Origin: an uncultured Desulfobacterales bacterium
Lineage (GTDB): Bacteria > Desulfobacterota > Desulfobacteria > Desulfobacterales > JAFDCJ01
DNA length: 5,904 nucleotides
NCBI GenBank assembly: GCA_945787595.1
Contig: CALZJV010000403.1
Span: forward strand, 1-5,904
Reading direction: 5' to 3'
The position numbers and the translations under genes are program-made. Below the pieces are notes generated by a model, which saw only the letters and a list, made by a program, of their open reading frames with translations, searched no databases and was not told the DNA's origin. Below, one piece after another: positions 1 to 5,904 of this stretch. How positions within the stretch are numbered: the stretch's first letter is position 1; each line of letters starts with the position of its first letter.

Positions 1-112
1 CGCATAACCAGTAACACGTTTTATTTAACTTAAAGTACGTCGCCACGGGGTGATGACGGATTTGTTTGGACTATTGACCTAGGCTGACTTATGGGCGACC
101 CCGGGCTTTATT

Positions 113-1138
113 CTAATCAGCGTTTGGTGGTATTAAGAGACGCGGATTTTTCATCACCGCCTGCCTCAAAACAGTCTTTGACGTGTGCTTTCGGCTAACT
201 TCCTTGCCGAGGAAGAAGTTGCTGAATTTACGAACGACTGCGATGTATCCCTTCGGCGGCCCCCACTCATACTCGATCGAGATTATGGTACTCTGAACAG
301 TGGCCATCCCAGATAAGTTGTATGAGTACCTTTTGGTAATTGTGACCCTATTGATTTTATGATTCGTAGGCACCATTGCAAACTTACGTTTCTGTAGTAC
401 TTCAGATGGGCCCGCGAGCCAACCGAAGAAGTCTTTCAACAGATCTCCAAACACCTCGTCACCCGGACTCTTAGGACGGGCATTATTGGAAGCGTTTATA
501 TCAAAAAAATAGCGATACGTAATTCGTTTTACCTCCTCTAGTGGCTTCCCTTTCTTTTCCGGTACGTCTAGTGTTAGGGCTTTTGGGTCGATGTAGATAT
601 CCACACGACGATCTTGTGAGATTGATCTGCCTTCCAAAGGTGGTTGTACACTAACGGATTCTCCTCTAGAGTCGGTCACGACGTAACTATATCTCAGAGT
701 GCGCGCATTTGGGTGGTTTGACCCCGGTTCTGAGCCCATTCCTATCCGAAAGAAAAAGGCAGATTCGCGGGCTCTACGCATTGCGAGTCCCTTGTTACGT
801 CTCTCAGGGCCACGGTAGTCAGCATGCCCAACAAAGTAGAACATAGGCCTATGGTGCTTCGGAATTTTTCCGCGAAAGTGTTCTTTAAGGGTACTAAGTG
901 CAGCCTTCTCTTGATCACCTAGCGTAGCGCTATTTGTCCGAAAGAAAATGGTTCCTATCTGGGCCAGCTCGAGGTTCTCCCCCTTGATTCGCTCAGGATC
1001 TGGGTTTAGGTTGTTTGGATTGAGCGATGGTGGAAGCTTAGGGGCCTTCCGCTTGTCATCACCCAACCTATCATGTAACCCTCTGTCCTTATCAGTGATT
1101 TCGTATCCCATCCTGTTTACAACTTGGTTTGGACCCAA
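113..1138 (-). CDS. OmpA-like peptidoglycan-binding domain protein without signal peptide, with unknown C-terminal domain
   Basis: The 341-residue product has a basic, proline-rich N-terminus (1-57), an OmpA-like domain (about 58-184) and a C-terminal region (about 200-341) I do not recognise. The domain shows the opening strand and NS turn (IFFRTNSATL, 64-73), the GHAD motif with D107, G110 and N115, R122 in the RRA motif, and the closing DRRVDIYI (176-183). D107 and R122 are 15 apart, as are the diaminopimelate-contacting Asp and Arg of Acinetobacter OmpA, so peptidoglycan binding is predicted. There is no signal peptide, lipobox or transmembrane helix, which is unusual for this fold. The chosen start is TTG, because no ATG or GTG lies between it and the in-frame stop at 1184-1186. 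An ATG at codon 10 (1109-1111) is the alternative. The gene lies 58 bases after the large gene on the same strand and is probably co-transcribed. The domain call is firm; the role is not known. Confidence 0.85.
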   Translation of the reverse strand: MGPNQVVNRMGYEITDKDRGLHDRLGDDKRKAPKLPPSLNPNNLNPDPERIKGENLELAQIGTIFFRTNSATLGDQEKAALSTLKEHFRGKIPKHHRPMFYFVGHADYRGPERRNKGLAMRRARESAFFFRIGMGSEPGSNHPNARTLRYSYVVTDSRGESVSVQPPLEGRSISQDRRVDIYIDPKALTLDVPEKKGKPLEEVKRITYRYFFDINASNNARPKSPGDEVFGDLLKDFFGWLAGPSEVLQKRKFAMVPTNHKINRVTITKRYSYNLSGMATVQSTIISIEYEWGPPKGYIAVVRKFSNFFLGKEVSRKHTSKTVLRQAVMKNPRLLIPPNAD

Positions 1139-1196
1139 GGTGTTCTCATCATTAACATGTTTACGCTCTAACTTACTAGCTGTTTAGAATCCTGAG

Positions 1197-4100
1197 TCAA
1201 TTACTATCCCCTGAAACACCAATAGATGTATTAGCATTCCCCTTGATCTGAATGAATTTATCTACCTGCGGATCGCCAAACTCCAAATTCAGCAAGCGAG
1301 CTTCAGCGCGAATATTTTCTAATACCATGGCACGGTGCTCAGCCTTTGCTTTCTCAACATCGACAGCGCGATGTTTAAGTTTGAATCCTTCCAAAAGCGG
1401 ATGACTACCAGGTAATGCCTCTATATAAAGATTGTTAGTAGGGACAATTATCTCTTCGGGTTTACTTGAAGGATCGAATTTTCCGAGATCAATTAACTCA
1501 TCCAACGTTGTTTTCACTGTATCGTCCAGTGTTGACTGTTTGATGATGTCTTTGGAGGAGATGTAATTATTACGGATCTCTTTAAGCACTGCGACTTTAT
1601 CTGGATCGCTCAGGAGATGTTTTAGATAGATATTATTATAATCAGAATAACTTGAGAGGGCTGGCTGTAAATTCGTTTTTGAACCCCCAGTTGATTTAGC
1701 CGTTTGATCAATATCCGCCCCAAAGTACTCTTGAGCCATGTACGCGTTCAAGTAGCTCTGGCGACGCAAGGGGAATATTAAGTAATTCCCCTTGACCCCG
1801 AGAAGATCGTTAAGATCGGCTATGTCATCCAATCGCCTCTCCACAGCTTTCTCTGGTTCCGGAAGGATAACTTCGAAAGGCGTATTGTCTGGAAGTTTTT
1901 CGAGATCGTTATCAGGGGTACGAACGCGCACTAGAACATCGGCATCGTCTTCTGGGTAATCGAAAAACGGTACTTTGCGATCAAACAATCTTAAATAACG
2001 TTGATCGGTTGGCTCATAGCTCCAAATTGCTTGCATGTAATATAGAAGGAACTCTCTTAAATGCTCAATGAGACGATCAACATGCTGATTTTTGTACTCT
2101 AATTCTGCTTTGGCTTTATTAAAGCTATCAATAGCACGGTCAAAAGCATCACGTTGTCGCGCCTCCTCAGCTTTGATACCAGACAATTTTTGAGTCATCA
2201 GTTCAAGACGTTCTTGGGCTGCGGCACGCCTCGCGTTATCAGCTGCAATTTGACTACCTTCATCACCACTGAACAGACCTTCCGCAACATCTACAAAAAA
2301 AGGCTCGTCAGTTCTAGAAAGTTCATGAATAATATTAGTTAAAAACTTTATCTCTTCTTCTGTTGCTTCTGCTTTGTTGGAAAGTTTCTTAATCATTTTC
2401 TGTGTAGATTTAACCACAGTCTGCAAAGATGTCATTCGATCTTTGGCATTATCCACTTTTGTTTGGAGTGCGACCTTCCCCTCTAGTACAAAATCGATGG
2501 CAGGGATAAACGAGTCATCCAGCAGGGTTCGTTTTATGATCCAGTCATGATCACGAATAAAAGTCCAGTCAATACTGTCGTGGTGGGGGACATCCTCGGC
2601 TATGAGGATTACAGATTCCAGTTTATGCAATCGTTCAGTAGTTTCGTAACGCCGTTGTAACTCATAAAAAAGATAGGTGACAGTAATTTCCTCATTGGGG
2701 TTACTGATCTCATTCGCAAACTCGGACTCGTATGATTCAGAATTTTCCTCAAGTATTTCAGTTTGACGTTCCGTTCTCAGTTCGCTTGCCGCTTTTGCAA
2801 CTGATTCTCTGAACTTTCTCTTGGTATCAGCCGAATCTTTACCGGCATTGGTGTTAAAAGTTGATGAGGCTTTCACATCGCCACCAATTGGCCCTATTTT
2901 AACGTTGAAATCACCCCCTACGGTAGCCGAGAAGCCGGTTTTTTCATTGGCGCGTTGAACGGCTTCAGCTTCAGCTCGAGTTGTTGTTAAATCATCACTC
3001 TTTCGGACATTGAGTGATTTTTCAATTTCTTTTCTTGAGCGCTTCTTATTCTCTTTAACAACTGTTTTATATTTGCGGGTTTCTTTCGGAGCAAGTGGGA
3101 TTGTTTTAATCAGGTCGCCAACTTGCCATGGCCCTGGTTTCCAAACTTGGCGATAGTTAAGTAATAATCCGTAATTCACTAGGCCGGGTGCGAATATTGG
3201 AAATTCTAAGCCACGTTCAGCGGTATTGGGAATATATGCAACGTTGGCGTCCGGAATGGTGTTTTTTATGTATTCGTCATTTATAATAGCCTCCCATTTT
3301 AATTTAAGCTGATATCTCAGATTAAAATATTGCATGTAATTACTTTTCCAAGGAGCGTATCCAGAGGGCATGGAATAAATCCACGAGGCATGATGCGGGC
3401 TATATAGCATTTGAATTTTATTTGTTGCTTGTAGATCATTCCTCTTTATACGTTCAAATTCAGTAATTTGAATGTTTTGTAATTCTTTATACATACTCCA
3501 TTGTTCACTAGGGCTCTGGCCAGCTTGGTTTGCAAGGGAATCAATCTTACGCTTACGTTCGTTTATTATTTCTGAAGAGATCGTCTCACCTGGTGCAAGA
3601 ATATTTAAGAATTCTAAATAAAGTTGGGAAGTTGCTGCGGCAATAATAATATCTTCCCAATTTCCGTGGATATTGTTTTGAAAGGTTCTGTATTTAGACC
3701 ATAACTCGTAATCAAGATTGAATTCTGGTAAGAATTCCAAAACGATTGATGGAGCTTCTAATAAATCATTGCCTTTTCCATAATTTATTTTACCAATGAC
3801 TTTGCTCCAAATGGGAGTCCAGGCGATTTTAAGATCGAAAAAATCGTAATGTGCCTCTGCATCAGAGGGACCAACAAGTGGTTTTCCCTCTCCGAGAGTC
3901 TGATACAGGGCGGGTGCTGATTTGGAATTTTCTTCGGGTTGTTCAATGTTGTGCTGAGCTGAGTCAATTAATTTTTCGATGCGTCTGAGTAAAGCTCGCT
4001 TAGAATTTCCACTATCCATTTTATTATCATCAACGATACCCTGGAGAGATTGAAATAAAGTACTAAGCTGATTGAGCGCGACTTGATTTGATTCGTCAAT

Positions 4101-5204
4101 ATCAAATGTTTCAGCTTCAATCGTATTCGTAAAAGATTTGAACAAGTCAGATACTTGCTGAAGGAGTACTTGATACGACTCTTCCTCATTTGGGGAGGTA
4201 GTAGTTGTATCATCATCACTCGGTTCGTTGGCGGTGATTGTTTGGTCGAAAGTTTCCTGGAATGATTGAAATAAGGTGGATATTTTCTCAAGCAATTCTT
4301 GAAGTGATTGATGACCGTCTGAATTGCTAGATTCAGGTACATTAATATTGTTATTTGCATCAACCGTATTCCTAACGGCCTTGGGATAATGCTGCTGAAG
4401 ATAAGCGACTAGACTGTTGTCAGGTGCAGTCATGGACTTGTCGGGAAGCAGAGTGTCCCGGATTTCTTTAAATTTAACCATCATACTTCCGGGAATTCCG
4501 ATGTCTTGATCCGTTTTCTTTATTCTTTCAACCCAATCGGAAGTATCAGATTTTACCACGCTTTTTATGGAGCGAATAATGAGTCGTTGCACGTCATCAT
4601 CGGGCGGTGGAAGTGCATCACCACTTGAAGTTGAGTCTTCTTCTGGACTGTTTTTATCAATGGCACGCTTAATGGCAAATGCTCTGCCTAATTTAAGTCC
4701 CTCAAAAGTTTTAGCGATCTGATTTTTTTGTAAATCAACGGGTCTTTTTGAAGGCAGGTCTTTGTTGTATTCTCGTGCTCTTTCATAGCGTTCAAGAGAT
4801 AACGGATCCAACGCGAATCGTGGTTCATCGATTAATTCTTTGGAAACTGGCACAACGCGGTTTTGCGCACTGACGATTTCCTGCAACTGAGGAGTTGGGA
4901 AAGCTACTATTGGCGGCTGGATATCGTTGCTGGTTACTTTAGACGGGAATAAGTTGGAAATAGAACGTCCCCAAAACTTGTTAACTACTAGGCCGGCAAT
5001 AAAACATAAAAGTAACAATAAAACAGTTAATAAAATTATCGAAAAAATTTCGTTTATCTCTAGTCTGATGAAAATAAAGTTTGTCATAGGCTGGATCAGA
5101 TCAATATACAGCCACCGAAAAATGACTGTGGCTACAGTCGCCAGAAGGATCAAAATAAGACCGCCCAGCATAGTCAATTTTATGTAATGTTTTTCATTTT
5201 CCAT
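1197..5204 (-). CDS. Giant two-TM anchored stalk-like protein of unknown function (1335 aa)
   Basis: I do not recognise this protein by name. Residues 10-33 and 52-75 are strongly hydrophobic and predict two membrane helices, with a short loop between them and the long C-terminal part all on one side. Residues 80-440 are polar, acidic and proline-rich, probably a flexible linker, with four helical repeats at 304-424. A folded core starts near 445. Residues 700-832 form charged helical arms around a glycine-rich beta-hairpin (757-783), followed by TVTYLFYELQRRY (841-853). Residues 905-960 and 984-1058 look like an antiparallel coiled-coil pair, ending in the aromatic LLYYMQAIWSYEP (1053-1065). 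The C-terminus has YIEALPGSHPLLEGF (1260-1274), a charged helix and a short Gly/Ser tail. The ATG has a GGGAG 8 bases upstream. The order of anchor, stalk and hairpin suggests an envelope-spanning or membrane-interacting machine, possibly pore-forming; this is inference. It is probably expressed with the downstream peptidoglycan-binding gene. Confidence 0.9.
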   Translation of the reverse strand: MENEKHYIKLTMLGGLILILLATVATVIFRWLYIDLIQPMTNFIFIRLEINEIFSIILLTVLLLLLCFIAGLVVNKFWGRSISNLFPSKVTSNDIQPPIVAFPTPQLQEIVSAQNRVVPVSKELIDEPRFALDPLSLERYERAREYNKDLPSKRPVDLQKNQIAKTFEGLKLGRAFAIKRAIDKNSPEEDSTSSGDALPPPDDDVQRLIIRSIKSVVKSDTSDWVERIKKTDQDIGIPGSMMVKFKEIRDTLLPDKSMTAPDNSLVAYLQQHYPKAVRNTVDANNNINVPESSNSDGHQSLQELLEKISTLFQSFQETFDQTITANEPSDDDTTTTSPNEEESYQVLLQQVSDLFKSFTNTIEAETFDIDESNQVALNQLSTLFQSLQGIVDDNKMDSGNSKRALLRRIEKLIDSAQHNIEQPEENSKSAPALYQTLGEGKPLVGPSDAEAHYDFFDLKIAWTPIWSKVIGKINYGKGNDLLEAPSIVLEFLPEFNLDYELWSKYRTFQNNIHGNWEDIIIAAATSQLYLEFLNILAPGETISSEIINERKRKIDSLANQAGQSPSEQWSMYKELQNIQITEFERIKRNDLQATNKIQMLYSPHHASWIYSMPSGYAPWKSNYMQYFNLRYQLKLKWEAIINDEYIKNTIPDANVAYIPNTAERGLEFPIFAPGLVNYGLLLNYRQVWKPGPWQVGDLIKTIPLAPKETRKYKTVVKENKKRSRKEIEKSLNVRKSDDLTTTRAEAEAVQRANEKTGFSATVGGDFNVKIGPIGGDVKASSTFNTNAGKDSADTKRKFRESVAKAASELRTERQTEILEENSESYESEFANEISNPNEEITVTYLFYELQRRYETTERLHKLESVILIAEDVPHHDSIDWTFIRDHDWIIKRTLLDDSFIPAIDFVLEGKVALQTKVDNAKDRMTSLQTVVKSTQKMIKKLSNKAEATEEEIKFLTNIIHELSRTDEPFFVDVAEGLFSGDEGSQIAADNARRAAAQERLELMTQKLSGIKAEEARQRDAFDRAIDSFNKAKAELEYKNQHVDRLIEHLREFLLYYMQAIWSYEPTDQRYLRLFDRKVPFFDYPEDDADVLVRVRTPDNDLEKLPDNTPFEVILPEPEKAVERRLDDIADLNDLLGVKGNYLIFPLRRQSYLNAYMAQEYFGADIDQTAKSTGGSKTNLQPALSSYSDYNNIYLKHLLSDPDKVAVLKEIRNNYISSKDIIKQSTLDDTVKTTLDELIDLGKFDPSSKPEEIIVPTNNLYIEALPGSHPLLEGFKLKHRAVDVEKAKAEHRAMVLENIRAEARLLNLEFGDPQVDKFIQIKGNANTSIGVSGDSN
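3930..4313 (-). repeat. Four degenerate helical repeats inside the large protein
   Basis: Within the linker, a short amphipathic motif recurs four times: LLEKISTLFQS (304-314), LLQQVSDLFKS (347-357), ALNQLSTLFQS (376-386) and LLRRIEKLIDS (405-415). Equivalent residues are 43, 29 and 29 apart. The first interval is 14 longer and holds an Asp/Thr/Glu-rich insert. At DNA level only 11 bases are shared exactly (GATTGAAATAA at 4048-4058 and 4264-4274), so the duplication is old or strongly diverged. Each unit is probably one helix plus a polar spacer, which would suit bundling or oligomerisation along the stalk. That role is inference. Confidence 0.7.
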
Positions 5205-5212
5205 TTTCTCAA

Positions 5213-5217
5213 CTCCC
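5213..5217 (-). promoter_or_regulatory. Ribosome binding site of the large gene
   Basis: The minus strand reads GGGAG here, 8 bases before the ATG at 5202-5204. It is a good Shine-Dalgarno core at normal spacing and supports that start, with the first hydrophobic helix beginning about ten codons later. Confidence 0.75.
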
Positions 5218-5255
5218 AGCTGTCACTTCATTTTTATAAAAAAAGTAATATTAGA

Positions 5256-5285
5256 AGTATCTTTATCAAACGCGTCTAAATTCAA
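5256..5285 (-). promoter_or_regulatory. Weak candidate promoter for the two-gene unit
   Basis: On the minus strand TTGAAT (5280-5285) and GATACT (5256-5261) are 18 bases apart, each matching four of six bases of the sigma-70 -35 and -10 consensus. It lies about 50 bases upstream of the large gene's start, in an AT-rich leader where chance matches are common. No single strong promoter stands out in the gap, so this is only the best-spaced candidate I found. Confidence 0.2.
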
Positions 5286-5363
5286 TTTGTGAGTAAACTA
5301 AAGGGTCTTTACTGATAGTAAATAAGCTTATAGCACCTTAAATAATACGCCCTCCGTTCCCTT

Positions 5364-5377
5364 TTACCCATTGGTAA
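5364..5377. repeat. Short inverted repeat TTACC-CATT-GGTAA
   Basis: Five-base arms TTACC and GGTAA enclose a four-base loop and end one base before the first direct-repeat copy. No T-run follows on either strand, so this is more likely an operator-like site or chance than a terminator. Confidence 0.3.
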
Positions 5378-5378
5378 T

Positions 5379-5390
5379 AAATAAAGATTG
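5379..5390. repeat. 12-base direct repeat, copy 1
   Basis: AAATAAAGATTG occurs here and again at 5459-5470, exactly 80 bases apart start to start. The repeat is AT-rich, and the flanks of the two copies do not continue the match. The role is unknown; a regulator site or chance are both possible. Confidence 0.5.
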
Positions 5391-5458
5391 CGGATAACTT
5401 AAATTCTATAAGTAAAAATTTTGCCCCTGGTTCCTTTCCAACATGAAGGCAATAATCG

Positions 5459-5470
5459 AAATAAAGATTG
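5459..5470. repeat. 12-base direct repeat, copy 2
   Basis: This is the second exact copy of AAATAAAGATTG. It falls inside the short plus-strand frame MKAIIEIKIGKPEII, which I do not accept as a gene. Confidence 0.5.
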
Positions 5471-5513
5471 GTAAACCGGAAATCATATGATGCATACTCC
5501 CTCCCTTTTGTGC

Positions 5514-5532
5514 TGCCTGAACTTAACAGGCA
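5514..5532. repeat. Inverted repeat TGCCTG-N7-CAGGCA
   Basis: Six-base perfect arms (5514-5519 and 5527-5532) flank the loop AACTTAA. There is no adjacent T-tract in either direction. It lies 18 bases before the larger inverted repeat at 5551, so the two could belong to one structured element. Confidence 0.4.
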
Positions 5533-5543
5533 CTTCCGTGTAC

Positions 5544-5595
5544 AAAGGTATGTAGATAAAGTCTGTTATGCTGCCACCTGGCTATCTACAACTTT
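5544..5595. repeat. Inverted repeat TGTAGATA-N24-TATCTACA with outer AAAG/CTTT arms
   Basis: The perfect eight-base arms lie at 5551-5558 and 5583-5590, with a 24-base loop. Outside them AAAG (5544-5547) can pair with CTTT (5592-5595) across a small internal loop. The loop contains GCC-ACCT-GGC, which can form a small inner stem. This is the strongest secondary-structure candidate in the gap. A folded leader RNA, a recombination or regulator site, or chance are all open. Confidence 0.45.
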
Positions 5596-5642
5596 ACGAA
5601 GTACTACTATAGAAAAGCTGCCTACGATTATTATGCTTAATT

Positions 5643-5661
5643 AAAAAAGCGCGGCCCTTTT
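5643..5661 (-). terminator. Weak terminator-like hairpin after the partial gene
   Basis: On the minus strand AAAAGGGC-CGC-GCTTTTTT can form an eight-pair stem with two G-U wobbles and a three-base loop. The T-run is part of the stem rather than after it. It lies 117 bases beyond the stop of the partial gene and would separate that gene from the large one. The plus-strand version pairs poorly because the wobbles become A-C mismatches, which favours minus-strand use. Confidence is low given the distance and the unusual T-run. Confidence 0.3.
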
Positions 5662-5777
5662 ACGATTCTTTTACGCCTGAATCTATTTATTATCAACCCA
5701 CTATTTCTATCAGGTACTCATATTGTGGAGACCCGATGAGCCAATCCATGCTTTGACATCAATGTTATAAGCAACCG

Positions 5778-5904
5778 CTAGCCAGATTTCTTCAACTGCT
5801 GGCTGACTTTATCAAGCAACTCCTGACACGCTCGTTTCAGCATCTTGTCGCTCCCGGCAAACTGCATCGCCCGCCGGGCAAACTGTTCCGCCTTGTTTAA
5901 ATCA
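5778..5904 (-). CDS. C-terminal end of an unidentified helical protein (partial)
   Basis: An open frame enters from the window edge and runs 41 codons to a TAG at 5778-5780. It reads DLNKAEQFARRAMQFAG, then SDKMLKRACQELLDKV and the tail SQQLKKSG. It is Ala/Arg/Lys-rich and looks like two amphipathic helices, as at the end of a TPR-like helical protein, although 41 residues are too few to assign a family. GC-rich third positions (GCG, CGG, CTG, CAG) and about 53% GC contrast with the AT-rich gap and large gene beside it, which supports real coding and perhaps a different origin. The gene is on the same strand as the other two but 573 bases away, so it is unlikely to share their operon. Its start is outside the window. 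Confidence 0.6.
   Translation of the reverse strand, partial: DLNKAEQFARRAMQFAGSDKMLKRACQELLDKVSQQLKKSG

Larger units (their letters stand above)
5205..5777. other. 573-base non-coding gap with small repeats
   Basis: No convincing gene lies here. Every open frame I followed is short; examples are a 15-codon plus-strand frame from the ATG near 5442 and an 18-codon minus-strand frame opening MDWLIGSPQYEY near 5738. The gap has a weak promoter candidate close to the large gene, a pair of 12-base direct repeats, three short inverted repeats and a terminator-like hairpin nearer the partial gene. Its length suggests the large gene is transcribed independently of the gene upstream. It could also hold an untranslated regulatory RNA or a decayed mobile-element remnant, neither of which I can demonstrate. 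Confidence 0.6.

Noticed and set aside
80..112. GC-rich GGGCGACCCCGGGC stretch after the OmpA-like gene as a terminator
   Set aside because: Only a three-base stem with a three-base loop forms, with no T-run on the minus strand.
948..1187. 79-codon plus-strand frame opposite the start of the OmpA-like gene
   Set aside because: It lies almost wholly antisense to a gene with a clear domain match and has no recognisable product.
3785..4363. Two minus-strand frames (60 and 131 codons) in another phase inside the large gene
   Set aside because: They have low-complexity, basic composition and sit in the AT-rich linker region of a continuous 1335-codon frame, so they are shadows.
4927..5187. 86-codon plus-strand frame opposite the large gene's start
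   Set aside because: It is antisense to the membrane-helix and linker codons of the real gene and has no supporting motif.
113..5204. Zorya-type ZorA/ZorB pair
   Set aside because: The OmpA-like protein has no N-terminal transmembrane helix, and the large protein shows two hydrophobic helices without a MotA-like channel domain.
5442..5489. Plus-strand mini-frame MKAIIEIKIGKPEII
   Set aside because: It has only 15 codons and no ribosome site, and it contains one of the direct-repeat copies.
5521..5595. Possible integron attC site (ACTTAAC fits the RYYYAAC inverse core)
   Set aside because: No matching GTTRRRY core was found at the other end, and no integrase or cassette arrangement is present.
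5715..5810. Shifted-frame continuation past the partial gene's stop (IWLAVAYNIDVKAWIG...)
   Set aside because: It looks protein-like, but a TGA-TAA pair closes the same frame just upstream and there is no start, so a frameshifted extension cannot be supported.

Overview
The window holds three protein-coding stretches, all read from the minus strand: in transcription order, the 3' end of an unidentified gene (5778-5904), a 573-base gap, one very large gene (1197-5204, 1335 codons) and, 58 bases downstream, a 341-codon gene with an OmpA-like domain (113-1138). The last 112 bases (1-112) hold nothing I can support. There is no RNA gene, insertion sequence or CRISPR array that I can see.

The organism is a bacterium using Shine-Dalgarno-led genes. 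The OmpA-like peptidoglycan-binding domain suggests, without proving, a Gram-negative (diderm) host. Base composition is uneven. Hand-counted 60-base samples run about 28-48% GC in the large gene, lowest in its 5' half and middle. They are about 52-55% in the OmpA-like gene and about 48-58% in the partial gene. I cannot name a genus.

The large protein reads as a membrane-anchored stalk. Two N-terminal transmembrane helices are followed by a long polar linker with four degenerate helical repeats, then a large folded core. The core contains a glycine-rich amphipathic beta-hairpin set between helical arms, an antiparallel coiled-coil pair and a compact C-terminal region. The downstream protein keeps the aspartate and arginine that bind diaminopimelate in OmpA-type domains, yet shows no signal peptide or membrane segment. 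It carries an additional unrecognised C-terminal domain.

The spacing and shared strand suggest that the two genes are co-transcribed. My inference is a two-component envelope-associated apparatus: a membrane-anchored giant plus a peptidoglycan-binding partner that must leave the cytoplasm by an unusual route or act after lysis or injection. I do not recognise a named system. The 573-base gap has several short direct and inverted repeats and a weak terminator-like hairpin, so the two-gene unit probably has its own promoter.
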